Shown piece after piece: positions 11,736 to 28,679 of a DNA stretch of 64,000 nucleotides. Where the stretch lies: the NCBI RefSeq assembly GCF_000283155.1, contig NW_004454229.1, positions 8,748,505-8,812,504 on the forward strand. The letters are read 5' to 3'. Below the pieces are notes generated by a model that saw nothing but the letters and a program-made list of their open reading frames with translations, was not told the DNA's origin and searched no databases. A program made the position numbers and the translations under genes. The stretch comes from Ceratotherium simum simum (taxonomy: Eukaryota > Chordata > Mammalia > Perissodactyla > Rhinocerotidae). The number at the start of each line of letters is the position of its first letter. Within the stretch, counting starts at the first letter, position 1.

Positions 11736-13209
11736 AAGTGGAATACCTTGTCATTTTTCGTCCCCAAAACTAAAGATTGCTGTTAGAAACATTTCTTCTG
11801 AAAATCTCTAATCATTTTCAATACTATAGCTTTAATATTTTACTTTTTTCAAGTGTATAGTTTATACATGTGTCCTTGCTTAAAATGTATAGTATGTCAT
11901 TACATCACCAACTTCCTGGCCATTTTTTCTCTCCTCTTTAATGGAGAATAGTAACCAGAATCACCATCTAACACATACTTGCATTTGTCCACATTAATAA
12001 AAGGTGCCCCATCTGGGTGGACTAATTACCAAAAGGTTCCCCTGCTTCTGACACATCCTGTGTCCAGGTATACTGCCCAAAGGGTGGCATATGGGCCTCC
12101 TTTCAGCTCCTGTGTCTTCCACTAGGTGCCTTTAAGCCAAGCCAAAACTACACAGCTATACTAGTGGCCCTAAATAGTAACTCAGCGTAAATTAGATATT
12201 GCTAATGATCAGTCAGATTATAGATAATCCTTTATAAACAAAGCAAACCTGTTTTAAAATGTAGAACAACTGTTCATTTATATGTGTTAAATGCAACTTT
12301 CAGTTAAAACATTAATATTTTATTTCAGTTGTTTTCAAAACTTTGTATGGGGGGAAGTTGTACTTTTTTTAGGAAAAATTTTATTTTGACAAGTAAAGCT
12401 AATATTTATTTTTTCATTTTATTCAGTTATTTTATTGAGGTCATAATGGTTTATAACATTATGTAATTACAGATGAACATTTATCAGTTTCTGTGTAGAC
12501 TGCACCATGCTCACCACCAATAGTCTAATTTTTATGTCACCCCCTTCCCCTCTGGTAACCACTAATCTGTTCTCTTTATCCATGTGTTTATTTATCGTCC
12601 ACATATGAGTGAAATCATGCAGTGTTTGTCTTTCTCTGTCTGGCTTATTTTGCTTAAGAACATACCCTCAAGGTCCATCCATGTTGTTGCAAATGGAACG
12701 ATTTTGTCTTTTTTAATGTTGAGTAGTATTCTTTTATATATATATATACCACATCTTTATCCATTTAGCGATTGATGGGCACTTGGGTTCTTCCACATCT
12801 TGGCTATTGTGAATAATGCTGCAGTGAACATAGGGGTGCATAAATCTCTTTGAATTGTTGATTTCAAGTTCTTTGTATAAATACCCAGTAGTGGGATAGC
12901 TGGGTCATATGGTATTTCTATTTTAAATTTTTTGAGAAATCTCCGTACTGTTTTCCGTAGTGGCTACACCAGTTTGCATTCCCACCAGCAATGTATGAGG
13001 GTTCCCTTTTCTCCACATCCTCTCCAACATTTTTTATTTTTTGTCCTGGTGATTATAGCCATTCTACTGGGTGTAAGGTGATATCTCATTGTAATTTTGA
13101 TTTGCATTTCCCTAATGATTAGTGATATTGATCATCTTTTCATATGCCTGTTGGCTGTCTGTATATCTTCTTTGGAAAAATGTCTGTTCATATCCTCTGC
13201 CCATTTTTT

Positions 13210-13449
13210 TTTTTTTTTGTGAGGAGATTAGCCTTGAGCTAACATCTGTTGCCAATCCTGTTTTTGGTGAGGAAGATTGGCCCTGGGCTAACATCTGTGC
13301 CCATCTTTCTCTACATTATATGTGGGATGCCTGCCACAGCATGGCTTGATAAGCGGTGTGTAGGTCTGTGCCTGGGATCCGAAGCTGTGAACCCTGGGCT
13401 GCTGAAGCGGAGTGCGTGAACTTAACCACTATGCTACTGGGCTGGCCCC
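13210..13449 (-). mobile_element. ERE SINE inserted in the L1
   Basis: Antisense copy. The L1 text CCTCTGCCCATTTTTT is repeated at about 13194-13209 and 13450-13465 as target-site duplication, proving insertion after the L1. Confidence 0.94.
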
Positions 13450-14023
13450 CCTCTGCCCATTTTTTGATCAGGTTGTTTGTTTGTTTTGTTGGTGAATTAT
13501 ATGAATTTTTTATATATTTTGGAAATTAACCCCTTGTCAGATATATGATTTGCACATATTTTCTCCCAGTTGGTGGGTTGTCTTTTCATTTTGTTCCTGG
13601 TTTCCTTTGCCTTGCAGAAGCTCTTTAGTCTGAAGTAGTCCCATTTGTTTATTTTTTCTTTTGTTTCCCTTGCCTGAATAGATATGGTATTCGAAAAGAT
13701 GCTTCTAAGACCGATGTCAAAGTGTGTACTGCCTATATTTTCTGCTAGGAGTTTTATGGTTTCACATCTTACCTTCAAGTCTTTAATTCATTTTGAGTTA
13801 ATTTTTGTGTATGGTGAAAGATAATGATCTATTTCATTCTTTTGCATGTGGCTCTCCAGTTTTACCAACACCATTTATTGAAGAAACTTTCCTTTCTGCG
13901 TTGTATATTCTTGGCTCCTTTGTCAAAGATTGGCTGTCTGTAGATGTGTGGTTTTATTTCTGGGCTTTCAGTTTTGTTTCATTGACCTGTGTGTCTGTTT
14001 TTGTACCAGTACCATGCTGTTTT

Positions 14024-14240
14024 TTGTTTTTTTTTTTAAAGATTTTATTTATTTATTTTTTCCCCCCAAAGCCCCAGTAGATAGTTGTGTGTCATAGCTG
14101 CACATCCTTCTAGTTGCTGTATGTGGGACGCGGCCTCAGCATGGCCAGAGAAGCAGCGCGTCGGTGCGAGCCCGGGATCCGAACCCGGGTCGCCAGCAGT
14201 GGAGCGCGCTCACTTAACCACCAAGCCACGGGGCCGGCCC
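14024..14240 (-). mobile_element. ERE SINE (short type) inserted in the L1
   Basis: Antisense, ending GGGGCCGGCCC. The flank ATGCTGTTTT is duplicated at 14013-14022 and 14242-14251. Confidence 0.93.
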
Positions 14241-14686
14241 TATGCTGTTTTGATTACTATAACTTTGTAGTATATTTTGAAGTCAAGGACTGTGATGCCT
14301 TTGTTCCTTTTTTCAGGACTACTTTAGTTGTTCAGGACCTTTTGTTGCCCCGTATGAATTTTAGGATTCTTTGTTCTATTTCTGTGAAGAATATCATTGG
14401 GATTCTGATTGGGATTGCATTGAATCTGTAGATTGCTTTAGGTAATATGGACATTTTAATTATATTTATTCTTCCAATCCATCTGCATGGAATATCTTTC
14501 CATTTCTTTATATCATCATCAATTTCTTTCAATAATGTCTTGTAGTTCTCATTGTATAGGTCCTTCACCTCCTTGGTAAGATTTATTCCTAGGTATTTTA
14601 TTCTTTTTGATGCAATTGTAAATGGTATTATCTTTTTGAGCTCTCTTTCTGTTAGTTCATTATTAACATATAGAAATGCAACTGAT

Positions 14687-14933
14687 GGGCCGGCTCAGTG
14701 GCATAGCAGTTAAGTGTGTGCCCTCCACTTTGGTGGCCTGGTGTTCACAGATTTGGATGCCGCGTGTGCACCAATGCACCGCTTGTCAAGCCATGCTGTG
14801 GCAATGTCCCATAAGTAGAGGAAGATGTGCACAGATGTTAGCCCAAGGCCCATCTTCCTCAGCAAAAAGAGGAGGATTGGCAATGGATGTTAGTTCAGGG
14901 CTAATCTTCCTCACAAAAAAAAAAAAAAAGAAA
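14687..14933 (+). mobile_element. ERE SINE inserted in the L1
   Basis: Sense copy with head GGGCCGGCTCAGTGGCATAG. The exact 13-bp duplication AAATGCAACTGAT is at 14674-14686 and 14934-14946. Confidence 0.95.
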
Positions 14934-15031
14934 AAATGCAACTGATTTTTGTAAGTTGATTTTGTACCCTGCAACTTTGCTGCAGTTGATTATTTCTGAT
15001 AGTTTTATGGTGTTTTCTTTAGGGTTTTCTA

Positions 15032-15160
<129 letters not shown>

Positions 15161-17639
15161 TCAGAGTGGGCACCGTTGTCTTGTTCCTGTTCTCAGAGGG
15201 ATGGCTTTCAGTTTTTCACTGTTGAATATGATGTTGGCTGAGGCTTTGTCATATACGGCCTTTATTACGTTGAGGTATTTTCCCTCTATACCCATTTTAC
15301 AGAGGGTTTTTATCATAAATAGATGTTGGTTCTTGTCAAATGCTTTCTCTGCACCTATTGAGATGATCATGTGGTTTATAATCCTCACTTTATTAATGTG
15401 GTGTATCACATTGATTGATTTGTGGATGTTGAACCATCCCTGCATCCCTGGTATAAATACCAGTTGATCATCATATATGATCCTTTTAATTTATTGCTGT
15501 GTTTCGTTTGCCAATATTTTGTAGAGGATTTTTGCATCTACGTTAATCAGCGATATTGGCCTGTAATTTTCCTTCTTTCTGTTGTCCTTGTCTGGCTTTG
15601 GGATCAGGGTGATGTTGGCCTCCTAGAATGAGTTAAGAAGTGTTCCGTCTTCTTCAGTTTTTTGGAATAGTTTGAGAAGGATAGGTATTAAACCTTCTTT
15701 GAATGTTTGGTAGAATTCTCCAGAGAAGCCATCTGGTCCTGGACTTTTATTTTTTCAGAGGTTTTTGATTACTGCTTCAATCTCTTTACTTGTGATTGGT
15801 CCTTTCATATTCTTTATTTCTTCTTGATTCAGTTGTGGGAGGTTGTATGAGTCTAAGAATTTATCCATTTCTTCTAGATTGTCCAATTTGTTGGCATATA
15901 GTTCTTCATAGTATTCTCTTATAATCCTTTGTATTTCTGTGGTATCTGTTGTAATTTCTCCTCTTTAATTTCTAATTTTATTTATTTGAGCCTTCTCTCT
16001 TTTTTTCTTAGTGAGTCTGGCTAAGGGTTTGTCAATATTGTTTATCTTCTCAAAGAACTAGCTCTTATCTCATTGATCCTTTCTACTGCTTTGTTTTGTT
16101 TTTGCTTTATATTTCTTTTATTTCTTCTCTAATTTTTATTATTTCCCTTCTTATGCTGACTTTGGGCTTTGTTTATTCTTCTTTTTCTATTTCTGTTAGG
16201 TGTAGTTTAAGATTACTTTTTTGAGATTTTTCTTGTTTGTTGAGGTGGGCCTGTATTGCGATGAATTTTGCTCTTGGAACCACTTTTGCTGCATCTCTTA
16301 AGAGTTGGTATGTTGTATTTTCATTTCATTTGTCTGCAGGTAGTGTTTGTTTTCTCCTTTGATTTCTTCATTGATCCAATGGTTGTTCAGTAGCATGTTG
16401 TTTAGTATCCACATATTTGTCACTTTTCCAGCTATTTTCTTGTAGTTGATTTCTAGTTTCATAGGTTTGTGGTCAGAGAAGATGCTTGATATGATTTCAG
16501 TCTTCTTAAATGTATTCAGCCTTGCCTTATTTCCCAACATATGGTCTATCTTTGAGAATGTTCCATGTGCACTTGAGAAGAATGTGTATTCTGCTGTTTT
16601 TGGATGGAATGTTCTACATATATGTATTAAGTCCATCTGATCTAATGTTTCATTTAATCCACTATTTCCTTGTTGACTTTCTGTCAGGATGATCTATCCA
16701 TTTATGTAAGTGGGGTGTTGAGGTCCCCTACTATTATTCTGTTGCTGTGTATTTTTCCCTTTAGGTCTGTTAATAGTTGCTTTATATACTTTTGTGCTCC
16801 TGTGTTAGGGGCATATATATTCATAAGTATTATGTCCTCTTGGTGGAATGTCCCTTTTATCATTATATACTGCCCCTCTTTGTCTCTCATTGCCTTTTTC
16901 ATCTTGAAGTCTGCTTTGTCTGATATAAGCATGGCAACACCTGCTTTCTTTTGTTTTCCATTTGCTTTGAGTATCATCTTCGATCCCTTCACTCTGGCCT
17001 GTGTTTTTCTTTAGGGCTGGGTTGTGTTTCCTGGAGGCAGCATATTGTTGGGTCTTGTTTTTTAATCAATCCAGCTACTTTTTGTCTTTTGATTGGAGAA
17101 TTCAATTTATTTACATTTAGAGTGATTAGTGATATATGAGGGCTTAATATAACTGCCATTTTATTTCTTGTTTTTCAGTTGTTCTATATTTCCATTGTTT
17201 CTCTTCCCTTGTATTTCTGACTGCCATTTCAGTTTGGTGGTTTTCTGTGATGGTTTTCTCAGTTTCTCTTTATTTAGGAATTGTGGCTCTGCTCTAATTT
17301 TTTTGTTTACTGGTTACCATGAGGTTTGTATAAAAGTTCTTGTAGTTGAGATAGTCCATTTTCTGATAGCCTCTTCTCTCCATTAGCCTAAGCAGGTTGC
17401 ATCTCTTTCCTCTTCCCCTTCTGAATTGTTGTTGTCACAAATTATTCTGTGTTGAGTTTGTGACTTAATTGGTCTGTTTCTAGTTATTTTTGATGCTTTG
17501 TTTCCCTTTATCTTTTATGTTTTAGTTAAGTGTTTGCTAACCTGTTCTGCTAAAGAGCTGCAATTTTCTGATTTTGTGTGACTATCTCCTTGCTCAAAGC
17601 TTTGTAAACCTTTGTCTTTTTGTTTCAGGTATGAGAGCT

Positions 17640-18671
17640 TCCTTGAACATTTCTTGTAAGGAAGGTCTAGTGGCGATGAACTCCCTCAGCTTTCGTTTAT
17701 CTGGGAAAACTTTTATTTCTCCATCATATCTGAAGGATGGTTTTGCTGGATAGAGTATTCTTAGCTGAAAGTTTTTGTCTTTCAGTATTTTGAATATATC
17801 GTTCCGTTCTCTCTTAGCCTGTAAGGTTTCTGTGGAGAATCTGTTGAAAGCCTGATAGGCTTTCCTTTGTAAGTTATTTTCTTCTGCCTTGCTGCCCTTA
17901 ATATTTTTTCTTTGTCATTGACTTTTGCCCATTTTACTATTATATGCCTTGGAGAAGGTCTTTTTGCATGATGTAAATAGGAGTTCTCTTGGCTTCATGT
18001 ACTTGTAAGTCCTGTTCGTTCGCCAGGTTTGGGAAGTTCTCAGCTTTTATTTCTTTGAACAAGCTATATTCGTTTTTATACCTCCCGTCTCCCTCTGGAA
18101 TACATATAATCCTTATGTTGTGTTTTCTCATTGAGTCGGATATTTCTCTAGGAGTTTCTTCATTTTTTGAAAATCTTAGTTCTCTCTTCTCCACTTGAAG
18201 CGTTTCTATATTTCTGTCCTCTAAATCGCTAATACTGTTTTCCATAATGTCAGTTCTATTGTTTTAGGATTCTTCATTATTTTTTTATCTCATTAATTGT
18301 GTTCTTCTTTTCTAGAATTTTTTTTTTTTTTTTTTTTAGAGTTTCAGTCTTTTTGGTGAAGTATTCCTTCTGCTCATTAATTTTATTCCTGAGCTCATTG
18401 AACTGTGTTTTTGAGTTTTCTTTTAATTTGTTGAGTTTCTTTATGACAACTATTTTTGAATTCTCTTTCATTTTAGTTTGTAAATTTTTGTGACTTCGGG
18501 ATTGATTTCTGGAGATTTGTCATTTTCTTTCTGCTCTGAAGTGTTATTGTAGTTTTTCATGGTGTTTGATGAACTGATCCTTTGCTGGGGCCTTTGTGGT
18601 ATTATCAGGTCATAGATCCCACCTGCCACCTCTGGGGACTGGGCAGGAGCTGTGTTTTCTGAACCTGCCAT
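17640..18671 (-). pseudogene. L1 ORF1 (RNA-binding coiled-coil protein), broken
   Basis: A start at 18671 (MAGSENTAPAQSPEV) leads into a lysine/glutamate-rich coiled-coil stretch (18277-18471). This is followed in other frames by the RNA-recognition part (17940-18245, with RIICIPEGDG and ENFPNLANEQ). Frames do not join, so it is degenerate. Confidence 0.82.
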
Positions 18672-19339
18672 GTCTTCTGGAAATTGTGCCAGTAGGGCTC
18701 ATCTGCATTTGCCTGCTGGCCACAGTCGCTTGGTGGGTCACACATGCATGGGCAGACAGTCTGGTGCAGGACTGCTGTCTTGGCAGTGGACCGGCCGAGC
18801 TGGTGCACTAGGTGGGGAGGAGGCGCTTTATTTTGCATGTGCGGGCCAGCTCTGTGCTCATGGGTGGTTTGCCTGAGGTGCTGCGCTTGGTGAGGGCTCC
18901 TTTGTGGGGGCTGGGCTGTGCCACTGGATGGAGAGTGTTCCCATGGGTACAGCTGCTGCAGCATGATGGGTACTCCTGCTTCCAGGCCGTAACTCTGAAA
19001 GTGAAAGCGTTCACACACAGTCCTGGCTGCCCCCAGCTTCCTCTTACAGTTGCGCGCTGGCAGCTCTGTGAGGACCTGCGACCTAGATCGCTGCTGCCAG
19101 TGAGGTGGAGGGATCCGCTCATCTCTTTCCTCTGCTTCCTGGGAATCCAGTTCCACCTTCAGATGTATGACTATGTGGATCTCTCAGACATCCTGTTGTG
19201 CTTTGTAGGGAATCCTCTGTTGGTTAATGAATGTCCGTTTAGTTGTAACTTAGTGGGGAGAGACTAAGGGAACAACTCACTCTGCCATGATGCTGATGTC
19301 ACTCCCTCTTTATTTTTTTAATGTGCTCAGTTTTGAATG

Positions 19340-19385
19340 CCTAGAAATATATATGTATACACACACGCACACATACATACATATG
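19340..19385 (+). repeat. TA/CA-rich simple repeat
   Basis: ATATATGTATACACACACGC followed by ACACATACATACATATG. Low-complexity tract just past the L1 5' end. Confidence 0.75.
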
Positions 19386-19409
19386 TCTATTTAATTTTTT
19401 ATCATGGGA

Positions 19410-19915
19410 ATTTTTTTTATTGTGTACAAAAGTAAAGTGATAAAGCCTCATATATCTGTCATTCAGCTTCAACAATTGTGAGGTAGTGTTTTATCTACTT
19501 CCTCCTACTTCTTCCATCCTGAATTATTTTGAAGCAAATCCCAAATATTATGTTTTTAATCTGTAAACTCTTCAGTATCTACTCTGGAAGATAAAGACTT
19601 TATTTTAATAATACAAGCACAGTTCATTATTACACCTAAAAAATTAAAATAATTAACAATATTATCAACCGTCCAGTCAGTATTTAGACTTTCTTGATTA
19701 TTTCATAAATGGTTTTTAAAGTTGGTTTGTTTGAATCAAAATCAAAAGAAATCTATACCATATAATTGATCAGTATGTCTCTTGAGTCCTTTTAATCTAT
19801 AGCTTCCCCTTCCCCTTTTTTCTTGCATTTTATTTGTTGAAGAAAAGTCCATTTTTCCACTTTTGGATTTTGCTGATTATATCCCTGTGGTATCATTTAA
19901 TATTTCCAAGAATAT
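19410..19915 (-). repeat. Old LINE remnant, probably L1M-type
   Basis: Wording typical of a common mammalian repeat: GTCATTCAGCTTCAACAATT, TTTTGAAGCAAATCCCAAAT, GGTTTGTTTGAATCAAAATC, TTTGCTGATTATATCCCTGT. Family and strand are from memory. Confidence 0.5.
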
Positions 19916-20215
19916 TTTTTACCTTTGTTTAAATATATGATGCCTCATCTCCATAGACTGTAAAGTTTTGTTTAAATGAAAAAAATTAATGCTTCGTTGT
20001 TTAATGGAACATAAAAGAGAATCTGAAGGAAAGTTGGTAAGCTCCAGAAAGTAGTTGAATTTTGCATGGCTGTGTGATAATTTTGATAACATTATATAAT
20101 TTTTAGCCATCTTAAAATATTGTAAAACACTGGACTATAAAATCGTAGCAAGAATAGATATACTAGATTCATTTTGGTTAAAGCAAAATTTTTTATTAAC
20201 TTTTTTCATTTATAA

Positions 20216-23818
<3,603 letters not shown>

Positions 23819-23879
23819 TAAATATTCTTTTTGTTACCATTATCTACATATTCTAGTATTAATAATAGTAGCACTAATT

Positions 23880-24490
23880 GAGTGCCTGCTTTATGCTAGG
23901 CTCTGTAACACTTTATGTGAACAATTGCTTTCCTTATTACACAAACTTCATCACGTCACTCATCTTTTAAATATTTCAGATTATTCCCCAAGCTTTTTAG
24001 CTTAGGTAGCAAGCATACGAGGCCCTTCAGAGGAAGGCTCTCCTCCTCCTGCAGTCTCATTGCCTGCACTTACCACGACACCCCTTGTACCACTGCTTCA
24101 GCCACATTGGATTTTTCCTTGTTCCTCAAATATAACATATATTTTATACCTTCGTGTCTTTGTTTATATTATTCCCTTTGCCTCTGATGCCTTTTTTGAC
24201 CTGTTATATTTCCATTCATCCTTTAAAATTCTGCTCATATATCACCTCCCTTGTGAAATCACTTCTGCCTCCCCTAGGCAATGTTGCTTCTGCTTCTGTG
24301 ATTTCCACATTTTGTTCGTGCTTTTATTCTTTCGTTCTCATTTTGTATCTAGCTGTTTCTCAGTGTGTCTTTCTCCTCTCTTAAATTGTAACTACAAAGG
24401 GGTAGAGAGAGTGTGTTACTCATTTTTGTGTATACAGTGCTAGAAGGCTTAGGAATATAGTATATGCTCAGAAAGTATTTGAATAAATTT
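23880..24490 (+). repeat. MIR fragment followed by L2 LINE
   Basis: GAGTGCCTGCTTTATGCTAGG is the MIR core. From about 24060 the text TATTCCCTTTGCCTCTGATG, ATATCACCTCCCTTGTGAAA and the terminal GAATAAATT ending is L2 3' region. Confidence 0.65.
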
Positions 24491-25439
24491 CATATGGAAA
24501 ACAGGGTGAGATTTGTGTATTTTACATATGGTTGATGAAATAAAGCATAAAAAGTGTTGCTAAGATTTTGAATCCAAAAATAGCTGCTAGTGGGTTTGCT
24601 GTGAGGGATTTCTTGTTATGTGAGAAACTTTGAAAGTGCAGTTGCTGTGTTACTGTGAATATGACCTTTATGTAGCACACGCAAGCCAGGGTGATTCATT
24701 GCCTTCCACTTTTTACTTATCATGTCATGTTTCTTAGAGGGTTTTTTGTTCTTACCTAACATTTTATCAGGTATTTATTTACAAATACATTCTTTTGACG
24801 TCTTTCCAGAATCCTTCCCATTTTCCTCATAAGCCAAAATGACTGTTTAGAGATCTGTGACTCTTGGAATGTTTAAATGGTGACTGAGGTGGTTGTTTGT
24901 GTGACTGCTGCCGCTCTCTTTTGCAGGCAAGGACTGATTCTTTTTGCGTTCATGTACTGTTTTCTTCCCCCAGCCTTTCTTCAGTGTTCCCGGCCTCATA
25001 CATAAAAATATAAAATTGTAAATCAGCACCAGATTTAGTTACGGAAATGAACTTAGCAGGAATAAAACCTCTTGTGTTCTCAGTTCTTTAGAATAAATAG
25101 TTCACTTAATTGGCTTTTCCTTAGAGAGAAAATTAGATATGCTGCTATACATGTACTTGCACCTGTTTGTATCAGCACATACATTTAGAATACTAAAAGT
25201 ACTGATTCTGTTATTTTAAAACAGATGTTTTTAAATTTATAGGCTTTAGGAGAAAAATGTAAATAAAATTCTACTAGGATGAGTTAATTTACACATATGT
25301 AGGTGGTAAAAAATAGTGGCATTCATCTCTGTACTTAAAAAATATAAAACTTGAATTTGAACTTTTCATCTTTTTATTTATTCATATTCAGTTTTTTAAT
25401 GTTTGGGAATTCTTGATTCAATAAAGTACAGCTCAACAG

Positions 25440-25810
25440 GGAAAGAATTACTAATTATTGAACAATTATTATATACGAAGCATTTTGCTAGATACTTGAT
25501 GTATTTTATTACATTGACAATAAGGTAGCTATTATTTTCATCTTCCAAACCATGAAACTGAAGCTTAGAAAGATTCTGTTATAGTTCACTTATCTATCTG
25601 TTTGCCCCTATTAAATTTTAAGTTCCTTTAAATTAGGGACCAAGTATTAATATGTGCCAGGCATTGTGCACTTGATATGAATTGTGTTGAATAAATCTGT
25701 GTTTGTTGAAAATTACACAGCTAATAAGAGGCAGAAGTGGGGCTTAACTCAGAAATTGCCTGAATTCAAAACCTGTACTATTTCTACTAATCCAAATTGC
25801 TACACCAGTT
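25440..25810 (+). repeat. MIR and L2 fragments
   Basis: MIR-like TTGAACAATTATTATATACG with the AACCATGAAACTGAAGCTTA part, an L2 3' end (GTGCCAGGCATTGTGCAC, TTGAATAAATCTG), then the MIR tail AATTACACAGCTAATAAGAG. Confidence 0.55.
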
Positions 25811-26784
25811 CTCTGACGTCTGTCCTTCCTCCAATATACTGTAATATTTTATATTTCTACTACTACGTTCTGTCTTATAGTTATTTCTGTACAGATCTTA
25901 TTTTTCTTATGGTAAGCCATTGGAGGTTAGAAAATATATCTCAATATTTATTTGTTCAATTAATCATTTTTGCTTTTATTTATTCAACAAATATTTATTT
26001 AGCATCTACTGTGTTCAAGGTCATATACTAGGTGCTGGGAATATAGTGGTAGACAAGACAGACATTGTCTTCATGAAAATCACATCTTTCTGTTGTCCCA
26101 AGTGTCTTAAGCTTAGTATTACTATTAATGTTATTGTGATTAAAAAAGAGTCTAAAGTTCAACTGTCTAAATATGAATCCTGATTCTTCTGTTTACTAGC
26201 TATCAGTATATTACTTACTCTCTTTGTGCTTTAGTTACATCATATATAGTGGATTTGTTGGGAGGATAATCTTAGGTTGAACCATGTGAATTTACTACTT
26301 CTGTAGGTCTAAAAAGAGTTGAATATCAGAAACTGCAAATGTTCAACCTAATTACAGCTCTTGGAACAATGTCCAGCACACAGTGTTAGCTATTAATCTT
26401 TAAGTGACTATATAAAAACCTTTTAGCTGCACTTAAAGAAGTTTAGAAACATTGTAAAGTTTCTAAAATTTGTTTGGTAGCCTTTTAACTCATTTAGTCT
26501 TAAGTCATATATCAAAATCAGGTATCAGGTAGTGGTGATAGAAAGACATAATTTCTGGTGGCTGTGTAGTAACCCATGGAAATGAATTGATTTTGTCTCA
26601 GGTGAACCTTCATAAACATCCTGGTTACTGCTTACCTTGGTAGAGTTAATTCAGAAACTGACTCCTGAAAATCAAGAGCTGGAAGTATGGCCTTTTAATT
26701 GGCAGTTTTGTTATTGTAAAGAATTATGGTCCTTTGTCTAAATTAATGAATTAGAAAAAAAAATTTAGATTATTTCCCTATTTA

Positions 26785-27340
26785 TTGTTTTTTAAACATT
26801 TATTTTATTGATGCGATTCACATACCATAAATTTGCCTCTTTAAATTATATAATTCAGTGGTTTTTTAGTATATTCACAAAGTTGTACAATCATCACCGC
26901 TATCTAATTCCAGAACATTTTCATCATCCCCAAAAGAAACTCTATACACATTAGTATTCATTACCCATTTCTTCCTCCTTTCAGCCCCTAGCAACCACTA
27001 ATCTACTTTCTGTCTTTATGGATTTGCCTATTCTGGACATTTCATATAATGGATTCATGCAGCGTGTGGCCTTTTGAGTCTGGCTTCTTTCATTTAGCAT
27101 AATATTTTCAAGGTTCTTTCATGGTGTAGCATATATCAGTACTTCATTCTTTTTTTGCTTGAAAAATATTCCATTGTATGTATATACTACATTTTGTTTA
27201 TCCATTCATCAGTTAATGGATATTTGAGTCGTTTACACTTTTTGGCTCTTATGAATAATGTTGCTATGAACATTCATGTACAAGTTTTTATATGGTTATA
27301 TGTTTTCATTTCTCTTGGGTATATGCCTAGAGTTTGTAAT
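26785..27340 (-). repeat. Old L1 3' region, antisense
   Basis: ACCATAAATTTGCCTCTTTA, CAAAGTTGTACAATCATCAC, AGCAACCACTAATCTACTTT and GAAAAATATTCCATTGTATG are hallmark antisense L1M 3' UTR phrases. Confidence 0.75.
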
Positions 27341-28679
27341 TGTTGTATGTTGTTGTTGTTGCTCTTGTCCGTTTGTTTAATGATTTTACTGAACCAATTC
27401 CATGAAGTCTGTCTTCTCGGTTGTGGGTGGCCACTGAAGTCTCTGCTTGGTTAGCTTCATGGTCAGCTAATTATTAGACAGAGCTTTCCTTAAGTGCATT
27501 GATCTAATAAGTGTCCCAGCCTTTGCTGAGGGACTGTGTGTGCATTTTGGGGTATGTCGTCAGTGTTCCAGTGAGAAGTTCATAACTCTGCCTTAGCCTT
27601 CAGTTCCTGCTAGCATAGAGCCTCAAAGTCAGCCAGTGATGAAAAATTAAGGCCTTTTTGGGCATGCACACAGCCCTGCATATCTGTGTGGCCTTCTTGA
27701 GTCCCAGGAATATATCAGAGTATTTAAAAGACCCCTGTGGAACTCTTATTCCCTAACTTCTCCTTTTAGGTTTTGGTCAGCTTCTTGTTTGCTCCACCTC
27801 TTATTGCTGCTTTAGGCAGCTGGGATGTTAGACAGTTGCCATTGATTGCTTTTGATGAATGTCCCGGAGAGAAGGCTGTTTGCAGTAAGAGAGGTCTGAG
27901 TCAAGTGAGGTAAAGACAAGACTTGTGAGTAGAAATTTCCAGGGAACACCAGACATGTCAAATAGTGACAGTTCTCTGGCGACAGGACTTTTGGAGAACT
28001 CTAAACCTATTCTCCCTCTCTCCCTCCAAGTAGTTGGTAGGCTGCTGGTTTTCTGGGCTACCATAGAAATGGGGAAAGGGAGATAGAGGGCAATTAAAAC
28101 ATCACAAATACTGCTGTTCTGACTGAGATTCAGGCATTTTTCTTGAATAAATACTCTTTAGATTGTTGCAAGCCGTTGCTTAATTTCCAGAGTTCTGAAC
28201 AGGTTGATTTTGACAATTTTTGCTAGTAATTTCATTGCTTTTAGAAGAGTAAAGTTTTGAAGTTCATTCAAAAGTTCTTGTCTTCCCTATTTGTCATTGA
28301 TATTTTTAAAATTTTAGACATGTAACAAAATTTATCTTCTATTATTTTTTTTGAAAAAATTAATATGTATCATTTTTATTACTAAACATATATTAGATGC
28401 TTATTATCATGATATAGCAAATAAACACATTAATGAGTTCATTTTTTCCTTCATACTTCACGTGTCATTTATCATTTATTTTTTATGCACTTATTGAGCA
28501 TGTATTCTGTACTGGATACTGGAGTACAGCTAAATAAAGCGTGGGCACTCTTTCAAGGAGCTCCCAATTTAGTGGGAAAGATTAAGAAAAAATCAGTAAC
28601 TATAAGAAAGTGTGAGTGTTACAATAGAAAGATCTACTAGAAGCTGTAGAAGTTTCATCTTTGTATATATCCTCAGGGC

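Noticed and set aside
18605..19156. 183-residue minus-strand open frame
   Set aside because: It falls in the GC-rich L1 5' UTR, where stops are rare. There is no domain and it overlaps other frames of similar quality.
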